The notes under the pieces: generated by a model | Seen by the model: only the letters and a program-made list of their open reading frames with translations | The model's database searches: none | What the model was told of the DNA's origin: nothing | Translations under genes and position numbers: made by a program | Source: Shewanella electrodiphila | Lineage (GTDB): Bacteria; Pseudomonadota; Gammaproteobacteria; Enterobacterales; Shewanellaceae | Assembly (NCBI RefSeq): GCF_023283985.1 | Contig: NZ_JAKIKU010000006.1 | Location: 124,001 to 188,000 of the forward strand | Length of the DNA stretch: 64,000 nt | Direction: 5' to 3' | Part shown: piece after piece, positions 10,120-19,865 of the stretch | Numbering within the stretch: the stretch's first letter is position 1 | How the letters are laid out: each line of letters opens with the position of its first letter

Positions 10120-12084
10120 ATGTTTAAACCTTTAAATTTTTATTTCATCAGTCTTGCTCTTTTGCTTTTAATCGGTTGCGATAGCGCGCCAATTAATCAA
10201 ACCGATGACATAACTAGAACCACCAAACGTAAGCATCAACTGGTTTACCAACAATTAGATATCAATGACCAAGAAGACTTCAACCAAGCAACTAAAGGGT
10301 TAATTGCCCCACTTGAAAATGCCTTCATTAAATCTGATGACGGAGCCGTCATTTGGGATACTGCTGCGTATGACTTCATTGGTGGTAAAGCACCTCATTC
10401 GGTTAATCCAAGTCTTTGGCGACAAGAAACCCTGAATAATATCAGCGGCCTGTTTGAAGTTACCAAAGGTATTTATCAATTGCGTGGTTTTGACTTTGCT
10501 AATATGACCATTATTGAAAGTGATAATGGCTGGATTATCGTTGATCCACTTACCTCAACTGAAACCTCAGCTGCTGCACTTGCTTTTGCACGTAAGCATT
10601 TAAAAAGTAGACCTATCAAAGCCATTATTTTTACCCATGCGCACATTGATCATTTCGGTGGTGTGCTGGGCGTGGTAACTGAAGCAGAAATTGCTCAACA
10701 AAAAATAACTATTATCGCCCCTTCAGGCTTTATGGAAGCCGCCACCAGTGAAAATATTCTTGCAGGAGTGGCCATGGCGAGACGTTCAGGGTTTATGTAT
10801 GGTAAAGACCTAGAAAGGTCGGCAGAAGGACATGTTGGGTCTGGCTTAGGCACTGGCCCTGCCTATGGCACTTTTACCATTGTTCAACCGAATGACACGA
10901 TTAATGAAACTGGCGAAACCAGAAACATTGATGGGGTGGAGTTCGTATTTCAAAATGCCCCTGAATCTGAATCACCTGCAGAGCTGACCTTTTACCTACC
11001 GCAGAAAAAAGCCTTTGGTGGAGCAGAGTTGGTCTCGCGCAATATGCATAATCTATACACTTTACGTGGAGCTCACGTCAGGGACGCACTAAGGTGGAGC
11101 AATTACATTAACGAAGCTTTACTGATGTTTGGAGATGCAGAGGTCTATTTTGGTAGCCACCACTGGCCTATTTGGCAGAAAAACAAAATTCATGAATTTT
11201 TAGAACAACAACGAGATTTATATAAATTCACCCATGACCAAACGGTGAGAATGATTAATCAAGGGCTAAACGGAGAAGAGATTGCAGAAAAAATAACATT
11301 GCCCGATTCATTGTCTAAAAAATTCTATAACCGAGGCTATTACGGTACATTAAGCCATAATGCCAAAGCCGTTTATCAATTTTACATGGGGTGGTATGAC
11401 GCAAACCCAGCAAATTTAAACCCTTTGCCCACACAAGATAGTGCTTGTGATTATGTCGAACTGATAGGTGGTCATGATCAAATTGTCTCTAAGTCGCAAG
11501 CCTTCTTTGATGATGGAAACTATAGATTCAGCGCTGAGCTATTAAATAAAGCAATCTTCTGTGATGAAGACAATCAGGCGGCCATCAACCTACTTGCCAA
11601 AACATATCAGCAATTAGGCTTCCAGAGTGAAGCAGGCTCGTGGCGTAATGCTTATTTATCTGGCGCTAAAGAATTACTAGATGGCCCTACACAGCAACAA
11701 ATTAAGCTCTCAAAAATGAAGGGATTATTGAGCAATACTTCAGTAAATAAATTTTTCGATACGCTAGCTATCAGACTGGATGCAGAAAAAGCTCATGAGC
11801 TAGAGTTGCACATTGGTATTCATTTTTCAGACCTAAATGAACATTACTTGCTGGTCGTTAAGAATGGTGTACTGAGACAAGAATCCCAGCCTAATCTCGA
11901 TACATTGAATGCTAATGTCAGTCTCACACATGAGTTGTTTATTAATATGCTCATAGGTCAGTTAAGCGCTAAAGAGCTACTGCTGTCTGATGTTCTAGAA
12001 ATTGAAGGTAGTAAGCTAGACTTACTTACTTTCCTCAATTTATTTGATAAACCGACTGCTGATTTTAATATTGTTACGCCATAG
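10120..12084 (+). CDS. Alkylsulfatase-like metallo-beta-lactamase-fold lipoprotein
   Basis: Resembles SdsA1/YjcS alkyl- or linear-primary sulfatases, which hydrolyse sulfate esters such as dodecyl sulfate with a binuclear zinc centre. I chose the ATG at 10120 (654 residues, MFKPLNFYF) because AGAGGG lies just upstream; an earlier in-frame TTG at 10090 lacks such support. Cys20 is in a lipobox (LIGC, Asp at +2). The zinc motif HAHIDH is at 173-178. Further family motifs are GGAELVSRNMHNLYTLRGA and the late histidines of FGSHHWPIW. After a dimerisation region, the last about 120 residues look like the SCP2-type sterol carrier domain of this family. Membrane anchoring is unusual compared with soluble SdsA1. 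The substrate is not known. Confidence 0.87.
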   Translation: MFKPLNFYFISLALLLLIGCDSAPINQTDDITRTTKRKHQLVYQQLDINDQEDFNQATKGLIAPLENAFIKSDDGAVIWDTAAYDFIGGKAPHSVNPSLWRQETLNNISGLFEVTKGIYQLRGFDFANMTIIESDNGWIIVDPLTSTETSAAALAFARKHLKSRPIKAIIFTHAHIDHFGGVLGVVTEAEIAQQKITIIAPSGFMEAATSENILAGVAMARRSGFMYGKDLERSAEGHVGSGLGTGPAYGTFTIVQPNDTINETGETRNIDGVEFVFQNAPESESPAELTFYLPQKKAFGGAELVSRNMHNLYTLRGAHVRDALRWSNYINEALLMFGDAEVYFGSHHWPIWQKNKIHEFLEQQRDLYKFTHDQTVRMINQGLNGEEIAEKITLPDSLSKKFYNRGYYGTLSHNAKAVYQFYMGWYDANPANLNPLPTQDSACDYVELIGGHDQIVSKSQAFFDDGNYRFSAELLNKAIFCDEDNQAAINLLAKTYQQLGFQSEAGSWRNAYLSGAKELLDGPTQQQIKLSKMKGLLSNTSVNKFFDTLAIRLDAEKAHELELHIGIHFSDLNEHYLLVVKNGVLRQESQPNLDTLNANVSLTHELFINMLIGQLSAKELLLSDVLEIEGSKLDLLTFLNLFDKPTADFNIVTP

Positions 12085-12173
12085 TGGTATTTAATACAGT
12101 TACAACAAACTTAATCAATTTAACACCTATGGCGTTATGATTATCTCAATCATAAAAACACATTTGAATTGAT

Positions 12174-12200
12174 AAAAAAGCCTGCAAATTTGCAGGCTTT
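12174..12200 (-). terminator. Terminator between the convergent alkylsulfatase and cysS genes
   Basis: Perfect 24-base palindrome (AAAGCCTGCAAA and its complement, 12177-12200). The T run is on the minus strand, so it mainly serves cysS. Confidence 0.85.
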
Positions 12201-12231
12201 AATCGAATGAATAAACAATATAGTTTAGCGA

Positions 12232-13611
12232 CTATTTTTTACGCCAAGTTGTGCCTTCTTCGCCATCCTCTAAAACAACATTTAATGCGTTTAGTCTATC
12301 GCGCGCCGCATCTGCTGCAGGCCAGTCTTTTTCTGTACGTGCACGATTACGCTCAACAATAAGCGCTTCAATCTCTGCAACTTCGTCATCACTTCCTTCA
12401 CCTTGGAAGAAAGTATCAACATCACGATTGATTAAGCCTAATACATTAGTCAAGGATTTTAGGCTCACACCTAACGCACTTGCTTGTGTCATATCGACTA
12501 ATTTCAAACGATTAATTTCGCGTACCATTTCAAAAATAACTGAATAGGCTTCAGGCGTATTGAAATCATCATCCATTGCTGTGTTAAATTTAACAATAAA
12601 CTCATCAGCAGGTGCTGCAGCGACTGTCAAATCTAAGCCTTTAAGTGAGGTATAAATTCGCTCTAGTGCAGACTTTGCCTGCTTCAAGTTATCTTCAGAG
12701 TAGTTTAACTGGCTACGGTAATGACCAGACAGTAAGAAATAACGAACCGTTTCAGGGTCGTAATGCGCTAATACATCACGAATAGTAAAGAAATTGCCTA
12801 ATGACTTAGACATTTTTTCTTTATCAACCATGACCATGCCTGTATGCATCCAGTAGTTCACATATTGTGAACCATGGGCACAGCAGGATTGAGCGATTTC
12901 ATTTTCATGATGGGGGAACTGTAAATCACTACCGCCGCCATGAATATCAAAATGCTCGCCTAAATGCTTACTGTTCATTGCTGAACATTCGATGTGCCAG
13001 CCCGGACGACCTGGTCCCCATGGCGATTCCCATGTTGGCTCACCTGGTTTAGACATTTTCCATAATACAAAATCCATAGGATCGCGCTTAGTATCTTCTA
13101 CTTCTACACGCGCACCAGCTTGAAGTTGCTCAAGGTTTTGCCCTGATAGGCGTCCGTATTGCGCATAAGAAGACACACTGAATAACACATCGCCATTATC
13201 AGAGACATAAGCATGCTCTTTGGCAATTAATGTTTCAACCATTTCGATAATTTCATCGATATGTAATGTCGCGCGAGGTTCAAAATCTGGGCGCATCATG
13301 TTTAATGAATCGAAATCATTATGCATTTCGCCAATTAAACGCTTTGTTAACGTATCGCAACTTTCTTTGTTTTCAGCAGCACGTTTAATAATTTTATCAT
13401 CAACGTCAGTAATATTACGAAGGTAATTCACGTCATAACCACGGTAACGTAAGTAACGAACAATCATATCGAAAGAAACAAAAGTACGACCATGACCAAT
13501 ATGACATAAATCGTATATGGTGATCCCACATACATACATGTCAATTTTGCCTGGATTAATCGGCTTAAATTCTTGCTTTTCACGACTCATACTATTGTAA
13601 ATTTTCAACAT
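12232..13611 (-). CDS. cysS: Cysteinyl-tRNA synthetase
   Basis: Class Ia aminoacyl-tRNA synthetase that charges tRNA-Cys; 459 residues, close to E. coli (461). Zinc ligands are Cys28, Cys209, His234 and Glu238. The HIGH motif is at 37-40 and KMSKS at 266-270. The Rossmann core and C-terminal helical anticodon-binding region are complete. It is divergent from ppiB with 142 bases between, an arrangement common in gammaproteobacteria. Confidence 0.99.
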   Translation of the reverse strand: MLKIYNSMSREKQEFKPINPGKIDMYVCGITIYDLCHIGHGRTFVSFDMIVRYLRYRGYDVNYLRNITDVDDKIIKRAAENKESCDTLTKRLIGEMHNDFDSLNMMRPDFEPRATLHIDEIIEMVETLIAKEHAYVSDNGDVLFSVSSYAQYGRLSGQNLEQLQAGARVEVEDTKRDPMDFVLWKMSKPGEPTWESPWGPGRPGWHIECSAMNSKHLGEHFDIHGGGSDLQFPHHENEIAQSCCAHGSQYVNYWMHTGMVMVDKEKMSKSLGNFFTIRDVLAHYDPETVRYFLLSGHYRSQLNYSEDNLKQAKSALERIYTSLKGLDLTVAAAPADEFIVKFNTAMDDDFNTPEAYSVIFEMVREINRLKLVDMTQASALGVSLKSLTNVLGLINRDVDTFFQGEGSDDEVAEIEALIVERNRARTEKDWPAADAARDRLNALNVVLEDGEEGTTWRKK

Positions 13612-13753
13612 CGATGGTTCTCTTTTACTCGTTTTAATACCAATATAATGGGAACAAAGTCTATCATGAGCAACACTGTTTTGAACACTGCACTTTAAGC
13701 CTCAAGTTAGATAAGTTAGAATCGCGCAACAATTTTTATCTAGGTATTTAAAT

Positions 13754-14248
13754 ATGATCACTTTGCACACAAACATGGGCGACATCAAAATTGCTCTAAA
13801 TGCTGAAAAAGCGCCTCTTACTGTTGAAAATTTCATCAAGTACGTTAAAGACGGTTTTTACGACGGTACCGTTTTTCACCGTGTGATTGATGGTTTTATG
13901 GTTCAAGGTGGTGGTTTCACTGAAGATATGGTTCAGAAAACACCTAACGCTGCTGTAAAGAATGAAGCGAATAACGGCCTATCAAACAAAGTTGGCACAT
14001 TAGCAATGGCGCGTACTTCAGATCCGCATTCGGCTACGGCGCAGTTCTTCATTAACGTCAGCGACAATACTTTCTTAGATCACAAAGCAGAAACTGGCCA
14101 AGGTTGGGGTTACTGTGTATTTGCTGAAGTAGTTGAAGGCATGGACATCGTAGAAAAAATTAAAGCTGTAAGCACGGGTAACCGTGGTATGCATCAAGAT
14201 GTACCACTGGAAGCAGTAGTCATCAACAGTGCGTCTATTGCTGAATAA
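13754..14248 (+). CDS. ppiB: Peptidyl-prolyl cis-trans isomerase B (cyclophilin)
   Basis: Cytoplasmic cyclophilin of 164 residues that speeds proline isomerisation. The active-site segment [13 protein letters not shown] includes the catalytic Arg. The motifs [10 protein letters not shown] and [14 protein letters not shown] are typical of bacterial PpiB. No signal peptide is present, so it is PpiB rather than periplasmic PpiA. lpxH begins only six bases after its stop, so the two are co-transcribed. Confidence 0.97.
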   Translation: MITLHTNMGDIKIALNAEKAPLTVENFIKYVKDGFYDGTVFHRVIDGFMVQGGGFTEDMVQKTPNAAVKNEANNGLSNKVGTLAMARTSDPHSATAQFFINVSDNTFLDHKAETGQGWGYCVFAEVVEGMDIVEKIKAVSTGNRGMHQDVPLEAVVINSASIAE

Positions 14249-14254
14249 TCAATA

Positions 14255-14977
14255 GTGCATACTGTATTTATGGGCGATTTGCACTTAAGTGCAGATCGTC
14301 CTGATATCTCACAAGCCTTTATCGATTACCTCGATTCAGATTTATCTGACGTTGAGGCGATGTATATCATTGGTGATTTGTTTGAAGTTTGGACCAGTGA
14401 TGACATTGCTGAACCATTTACTGACGTCATAGCGGCGCACATCAAACAAGTGTCTGAAAACATGCCAGTGTTTTTTATTCATGGTAATCGTGATTTCATG
14501 ATAGGCAAAGAATTTGCTGCTAAATCTGGCATGCAATTGCTACCAGAGATTAAAATACTCGATTTATATGGCATCAAAACGGTTGTGCTGCATGGTGACA
14601 GCTTATGTACTCTTGATAAATCTTACCAACGATTCCGTCGTTTTAGAAATTCGGCCATTGTGAAATGGATATATTGCCACTTACCTAAGTCGACTAGACA
14701 AAAAATTGCAGCTGATATCAGGCACAAAAGTCAAAATGGCAATAAAGATAAAAGCTATGTGATTATGGATGTTGAGCAAACAGCGGTTGATGCATTACTC
14801 GGTGACACTGATTGCCAAAGAATGATCCACGGCCACACTCATCGCCCAGCCATTCATGAGTTAAACAATAATAAACAACGTATCGTTGTCGGTGATTGGT
14901 ACGATCAAGGCAGCATTTTAATTGTAAAAAAAGACAGTGCTGAATTACAGCAACTGCCCTTCTCTGCTAAAAAATAA
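14255..14977 (+). CDS. lpxH: UDP-2,3-diacylglucosamine pyrophosphatase LpxH
   Basis: Calcineurin-like metallophosphoesterase of lipid A synthesis; it cleaves UDP-2,3-diacylglucosamine to lipid X and UMP at the inner membrane. The 240 residues equal the E. coli length. Metal and phosphate ligands are D8 and H10 (GDLHLS), D41 (GDLFEVW), N78 (GNRD), H113 (HGDSL) and the late HGHTH. The start codon is GTG at 14255, six bases after the ppiB stop; the family begins at this point. Confidence 0.97.
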   Translation: MHTVFMGDLHLSADRPDISQAFIDYLDSDLSDVEAMYIIGDLFEVWTSDDIAEPFTDVIAAHIKQVSENMPVFFIHGNRDFMIGKEFAAKSGMQLLPEIKILDLYGIKTVVLHGDSLCTLDKSYQRFRRFRNSAIVKWIYCHLPKSTRQKIAADIRHKSQNGNKDKSYVIMDVEQTAVDALLGDTDCQRMIHGHTHRPAIHELNNNKQRIVVGDWYDQGSILIVKKDSAELQQLPFSAKK

Positions 14978-15002
14978 TCAGCTCTAGTTGCTGATAACTT
15001 TT
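14977..15002 (+). terminator. Weak terminator after lpxH
   Basis: Six-base stem ATCAGC/GCTGAT with a seven-base loop, then AACTTTTATT. It is short and AT-rich, so the call is uncertain. Confidence 0.4.
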
Positions 15003-15079
15003 ATTCAGCCACCCAATAATCGCATTAAATCATCCTATGGTGAGCAATCATGCTCTGATTAAACTGATTGTCTTGAGGT

Positions 15080-15832
15080 TTAAACAGGTAAGCCACTATG
15101 AAACTTAAAGTCTTCGTCGGGCAATAAAATCAAATCTTCTTCTACAGTGGCAAAAAAAGCGACCCTTTCACTGATATCTTTGCCTGAAATAGACTCTGCA
15201 AGTGATAAGTAGTCTTGGTAATGCCGCGCTTCAGAGCGAAGTAAAGAGATATAAAACTTTTCTAAATCAGCATCAAGGTGTGGAGCAAGTTTTGCAAAAC
15301 GCTCACACGACCGAGCTTCAATAAACGCTCCAATAATTAACTTATCGACTAATGCATCAGGTTCAAACGTTTTAACATGCTTCATCATGCCTTTAGCATA
15401 GCGACCCGCTTCAAGAAGTTCATAAGGGACATTCTTTTTTTCCATCAGCTCCATGACTTGATAGAAATGATGTAATTCTTCTTTAATCAGCAGCACCATT
15501 TTATCAACGAGATCTTGTCCATAAGGACAGTTTTCTCTCACAGTAACTTGCTTGGTAATATTACTTTTACCTTTTAAAGAGCTTAGATCGCCAATACGTT
15601 TGTAAGCAAACTCTTCATAAGGTTTAACCCACTCAGTTAATCTGCTAGCACTTTCTTTATCTACAGCGTATTTCCGAATAAGGAACATCGCACTTTGCGC
15701 CGCTTTAAGCTCACAAAGTAAATGGTCGCGTAATATAACCGATAAATTATCAGAATGGCTCGCTTTTTTAATCCAACTATCTGGTGTCTCACACTTTAAA
15801 AAACGATAAATGGGCGCCAATAATTGCTGCAT
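15080..15832 (-). CDS. miaE: MiaE-like tRNA-(ms2io6A37) hydroxylase
   Basis: Non-heme di-iron monooxygenase that hydroxylates the isopentenyl group of ms2i6A37 in tRNA. The 250 residues start LLAPIYRFLKCETPDSW, typical of MiaE. The four-helix bundle supplies iron ligands of the ferritin-like type: Glu in LLCELKAAQ, EELHHF, EARSCERF and SEARHYQDY. It is a single-gene unit, convergent with lpxH. The ORF is complete, with no visible defect. Confidence 0.92.
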   Translation of the reverse strand: MQQLLAPIYRFLKCETPDSWIKKASHSDNLSVILRDHLLCELKAAQSAMFLIRKYAVDKESASRLTEWVKPYEEFAYKRIGDLSSLKGKSNITKQVTVRENCPYGQDLVDKMVLLIKEELHHFYQVMELMEKKNVPYELLEAGRYAKGMMKHVKTFEPDALVDKLIIGAFIEARSCERFAKLAPHLDADLEKFYISLLRSEARHYQDYLSLAESISGKDISERVAFFATVEEDLILLPDEDFKFHSGLPV

Positions 15833-16165
15833 GTACTTAAACTTTTGTTAGGGTTTGAACGTATTTTACCTTCGTTGAGGATATTTCTACAGATAAAACA
15901 CGATTAACCCTTGACGAATCGATGCTTATGTTCAATAAATAGTCTATACATCTTCGTAACAATAGTTGCTAAAGTTGTATTTCGATTGCCTTTAATGGAT
16001 AAACTTCTATAGGGATGAAGTTATTACTGTAATTAAATCGCTCAAAAAGCAGAGCATTTAAGACAGTATGTGTTGGACTGATTAAGGCGGTTGATATATG
16101 GGGCTATGATCAGTTCGTCTGAAGTTTGGCGAGCTATGTATGAATGCTAAACAAGGATAATAACA
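15833..16165. other. 333-base gap between miaE-like gene and Yip1-type gene
   Basis: Divergent promoter region. It holds no convincing ORF, RNA or repeat. The last bases contain AAGGAT, the probable ribosome binding site of the downstream gene. I found no confident promoter hexamers. Confidence 0.5.
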
Positions 16166-16762
16166 ATGATACTAAATCACTTAATGGGGCTATACACTCA
16201 TCCGAAGGAAGAGTGGAAAACAATTGAACGCAACCATGAGGCTGTCAAAAGCAGTCTCAGTCACATCTTACTTATCGCATTAATTCCTGCAGTATGCAGC
16301 TTTATCGCAACAGCTTATATTGGATGGCACCCAGCAAATGGTGAACCATTATTTTTAACCCCACAAAGTGCGATGTTTATGTCTGTGGGTATGTATTTCG
16401 GATTAATTGGCGGTGTTTTAGCGCTAGCTTATTTATCTTATTGGATGGCTAAGACCTTCGACGCCTCTCCAACATTCACTCAAGCCTTAGAATTAGCAGC
16501 TTACACAGCGACACCATTATTCATGGTCGGTATTTCAGTTTTATATCCAGTGTTATGGTTTATCATGCTGGTTGGACTTGCTGGTTTAGCCTACTCAGTA
16601 TATTTACTCTATGCAGGCGTACCTATCATCATGAATATTCCCGAAGAAAAAGGCTTTATTTATGCCAGCTCTGTAGTGACTGCAGGACTCGTGTTATTAG
16701 TCGGCTTAATGGGAAGTAGCGTTATTTTATGGAGCTTAGGCTTTGGACCTATGATGCAATAA
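16166..16762 (+). CDS. Yip1-family (YohC-like) inner membrane protein
   Basis: Polytopic membrane protein of 198 residues with about five hydrophobic segments (around 30-52, 72-95, 108-125, 130-150, 170-192). The N-terminal LMGLYTHPKEEWKTIE matches bacterial Yip1/YohC proteins. No biochemical role is established. The gene has a clear ribosome binding site and its own terminator, so it is monocistronic. Confidence 0.8.
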   Translation: MILNHLMGLYTHPKEEWKTIERNHEAVKSSLSHILLIALIPAVCSFIATAYIGWHPANGEPLFLTPQSAMFMSVGMYFGLIGGVLALAYLSYWMAKTFDASPTFTQALELAAYTATPLFMVGISVLYPVLWFIMLVGLAGLAYSVYLLYAGVPIIMNIPEEKGFIYASSVVTAGLVLLVGLMGSSVILWSLGFGPMMQ

Positions 16763-16782
16763 ATATTTATATACTATAATTA

Positions 16783-16806
16783 AAGGCGCTTTCGGCGCCT
16801 TTTTTA
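16783..16806 (+). terminator. Terminator after the Yip1-type gene
   Basis: Seven-base GC-rich stem AAGGCGC/GCGCCTT with a five-base loop and a T run. Confidence 0.9.
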
Positions 16807-16865
16807 TTGCGTAAATAATTTTGCCTTTTTCGCGCAGTTTGAAATAATTATGTTTAGGATAAAAT

Positions 16866-17915
16866 ATGACCAAAAACACCTACCAAAAAATACTCTTTGT
16901 TGTATTACTCCTAGCCAGTCTTTTTGCCATTAATTACTGGGTAAAATCTCCTCCTTCGCCAATTGAGCAAGAGAATAATTCATATGTTGTAAAGTCACCT
17001 AGCAAATCTGCTAATACCGAACCTTCAAGCACCTTACCTTCAAATACCAAGCCTGCTAATGCAAAACCTAAACCTGTAATAAACAAGAGTAGCCAACCAC
17101 CTGCTAAAGACATTAGTTTGAACTCTTTAGATGAACTAATCGAATTGTTTAACTCACTTAATTACAACACAGAAAGTTGGGCCGCTGGAGTTAGAGAGGT
17201 CCCTCGCTTAACGTTTGAAAGTGTCAGCGAGAAATGGCAACAAACATCTAATGAAATACCGGTACAACTAAAAAAAATGGTGTTTTTTAGGTTAATGGCG
17301 CCACTTATTCTTATCAGCAATGAGAACATAACAATAGAAAGAGAAACAGTTAATGAGGCTTCCTTAAATGATGAGCAACTGATCACTATTGCTCGTAAAT
17401 ACCGAGTCATTAGTGATCCAGTTGAAACAATAACCGAAGATCAACGCCAGCAGCTATTAAAACGTGTTGATATCATGCCACCTTCTCTAGTATTGGCTCA
17501 GGCGGCAGAAGAAAGCGGCTGGGCAACCTCGAGGTTTACTCTTGAAGGTAATGCTTTCTTTGGCCAATGGGACTTCAGTGGTAATGGCATGATCCCAAAA
17601 CAACAACGAAAAGAGTTAGGCAATTATGGCTTAGCTCGTTTTGACACGCCTCAAGCTTCTGTTGAAGGCTATATGCTCAATATCAATACTAATGCTGCCT
17701 ATTTGAAATTACGTGAGCTACGAAGAGATTTAAGAGCAAATAATCAGCCAATTACAGGTTTAGAGTTAGCCAATACATTGGATAAATACTCGGAACGAGG
17801 CCAGGCATATATTGATGGAATTCAACAAATGATTCGATTCAATAAACTTGAACAAGTAGATGAAGCTTATCTCAGCGAAAGTGCTCCGCTACATTTGATA
17901 ACAGCTAATCAATAA
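16866..17915 (+). CDS. Bax-like glucosaminidase-domain protein
   Basis: Predicted periplasmic, membrane-anchored peptidoglycan hydrolase of 349 residues. An N-terminal hydrophobic segment (about 9-26) is followed by a Ser/Pro/Lys-rich linker (about 30-75). The C-terminal domain (about 190-335) has VLAQAAEESGWATSRF, with the catalytic-type Glu of the glucosaminidase fold, then GNAFFGQW and a late YSERGQAYIDGIQQMI. This matches E. coli Bax (COG2992). The cleaved bond is not shown by sequence. It converges on glnS. Confidence 0.85.
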   Translation: MTKNTYQKILFVVLLLASLFAINYWVKSPPSPIEQENNSYVVKSPSKSANTEPSSTLPSNTKPANAKPKPVINKSSQPPAKDISLNSLDELIELFNSLNYNTESWAAGVREVPRLTFESVSEKWQQTSNEIPVQLKKMVFFRLMAPLILISNENITIERETVNEASLNDEQLITIARKYRVISDPVETITEDQRQQLLKRVDIMPPSLVLAQAAEESGWATSRFTLEGNAFFGQWDFSGNGMIPKQQRKELGNYGLARFDTPQASVEGYMLNINTNAAYLKLRELRRDLRANNQPITGLELANTLDKYSERGQAYIDGIQQMIRFNKLEQVDEAYLSESAPLHLITANQ

Positions 17916-17953
17916 CTTATTTTCAATTCGCTTTTGAGCTTTTAAATGCTAAT

Positions 17954-17987
17954 AAAAAAATGCCAGAGTATTCACTCTGGCATTTTT
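17954..17987. terminator. Bidirectional terminator between bax-like gene and glnS
   Basis: Twelve-base stem (17958-17969 with 17974-17985) with a four-base loop, A run on one side and T run on the other. It serves both convergent genes. Confidence 0.88.
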
Positions 17988-18038
17988 AATTTTAAATCCC
18001 GTTTTAAGCAACGAGGCATTAACTGCTATATTGACTGA

Positions 18039-19709
18039 TTATGCGAAAGAGTCACGCAATGGCACAGTCAAATTGAACACTAAATGCTCTTTACTAGAAT
18101 CTTTATTGTCCGCACAGAAGTAGCCTTCACGCTCAAACTGATAAGCTTTTTCAGCTTCAGCATTCACTAGGCCTGCTTCTGCAACTCCCTGTAAGACAAC
18201 CAATGATTCACTATTGATAACTTCATCAATAGTATCGAATGCCGCTGGGGTTGCATCAGTAAATAAACGATTATAAATGCGGAACTCAGCAGGTTTAGCA
18301 GTACTTGCTTCGACCCAATGAATCACACCTTTTACTTTACGACCGTCACTTGGGTTCTTACCCAAGGTTTCATTATCGTAAGTACAATAAACCGTTGTGA
18401 CATTACCTTCGTCATCATGTTCAAAGCGCTCAGCTTTAATCACATAAGCATTACGTAAACGAACTTCTTTGCCTAATACTAGGCGTTTGAAATGCTTATT
18501 TGCTGATTCACGAAAATCTTCCGCATCGATAAATAACTCTTTACCAAAAGCTAATTCGCGCGTACCCATTTCTGGTTTATTAGGGTGCATTGGTGCATTG
18601 ATCGTTTCAGGCGTTGCTGAAGGATAATTCTCAATAACCACTTTAATTGGTCTCAATACAGCCATTGCTCTCGGTGCATTTTCGTTTAATTCTTCACGAA
18701 TACAAGCATCTAGAACACCACCTTCAATCAAGTTTTCTTGCTTGGTCACACCAATGCGTTGACAGAATTCTCGAATCGATGCAGGTGTATAACCTCTACG
18801 ACGTAACCCTGCAATAGTAGGCATGCGAGGGTCATCCCAGCCGTTAACTAAATTATTAGTCACTAGGTCGTTCAATTTACGTTTTGACATCAAAGTGTAT
18901 TCAAGATTCAATCTTGAAAACTCATATTGACGAGTACGGTTAGGCTGATTGAAATCATCCAAATGATCTAATACCCAATCGTACAAACGACGGTTATCTT
19001 GAAACTCTAAGGTACATAATGAATGCGTAATATTTTCAATGGCATCAGAAATACAATGAGTAAAGTCGTACATCGGGTAAATACACCACTTATCACCGGT
19101 TTGGTGATGATGTGCAAAACGAATACGATAAATTACAGGGTCGCGCATACACATGAACGGCGAAGCCATGTCAATTTTAGCTCTTAGTGCACATTCACCT
19201 TCTTTGAATTCTCCTAAACGCATTTTCTCAAATAACGCTAAGTTTTCTTCAACAGAAGTGTCGCGATAAGGACTGTTCTTACCTGGCTCTTTTAATGTGC
19301 CACGGTACTCACGCGTTTCTTCTGCATTTAAGAAACAGACATAAGCCAGACCTTTAGTGATTAACTCAACCGCATACTGGTGTAGTTGATCAAAATAATT
19401 AGACGAATAACGAATTTCACCAGACCAATCGAAACCTAACCAACGAACGTCATCCTGAATTGAATGAACATAATCGATATCTTCTTTTTCAGGATTGGTA
19501 TCATCAAAGCGCAAGTTACACTGACCTTGATAATCTTGTGCAATACCAAAATTCAAACAAATAGACTTCGCATGACCAATATGTAAAAAACCATTTGGCT
19601 CTGGCGGGAAACGGGTTTGCACACTAGTGTGCTTGCCACTTTTTAAGTCTTCATCAATGATATTACGTATGAAGTTACTTGGACGTACTTCGTTGTCCAC
19701 TTGACTCAT
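18039..19709 (-). CDS. glnS: Glutaminyl-tRNA synthetase
   Basis: Class Ib synthetase charging tRNA-Gln; 556 residues (E. coli 554). The motif [15 protein letters not shown] carries HIGH near residue 41. The KMSKS equivalent is LMSKRKL near 273. The C-terminal beta-barrel anticodon-binding region ends in the family form. Direct glutaminylation means no need for the GatCAB route in this lineage. Confidence 0.99.
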   Translation of the reverse strand: MSQVDNEVRPSNFIRNIIDEDLKSGKHTSVQTRFPPEPNGFLHIGHAKSICLNFGIAQDYQGQCNLRFDDTNPEKEDIDYVHSIQDDVRWLGFDWSGEIRYSSNYFDQLHQYAVELITKGLAYVCFLNAEETREYRGTLKEPGKNSPYRDTSVEENLALFEKMRLGEFKEGECALRAKIDMASPFMCMRDPVIYRIRFAHHHQTGDKWCIYPMYDFTHCISDAIENITHSLCTLEFQDNRRLYDWVLDHLDDFNQPNRTRQYEFSRLNLEYTLMSKRKLNDLVTNNLVNGWDDPRMPTIAGLRRRGYTPASIREFCQRIGVTKQENLIEGGVLDACIREELNENAPRAMAVLRPIKVVIENYPSATPETINAPMHPNKPEMGTRELAFGKELFIDAEDFRESANKHFKRLVLGKEVRLRNAYVIKAERFEHDDEGNVTTVYCTYDNETLGKNPSDGRKVKGVIHWVEASTAKPAEFRIYNRLFTDATPAAFDTIDEVINSESLVVLQGVAEAGLVNAEAEKAYQFEREGYFCADNKDSSKEHLVFNLTVPLRDSFA

Positions 19710-19815
19710 GGAGTTCCTCTTAGTGCACGATGGTAAAATTTTCAGACCTTCGATGATCCTACAGTTTTACGCGAGTTACAATGCCTGTTTGATAAAAATA
19801 ATAGTCTAAAAACAA

Positions 19816-19845
19816 AAAACCAGCATTTATCAAAATGCTGGTTTT
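19816..19845 (-). terminator. Terminator after feoB
   Basis: Thirteen-base stem around 19816-19828/19833-19845. The minus-strand copy ends in a run of T, just after the feoB stop. Confidence 0.85.
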
Positions 19846-19865
19846 AATTTGAACATTAAAAAGGC

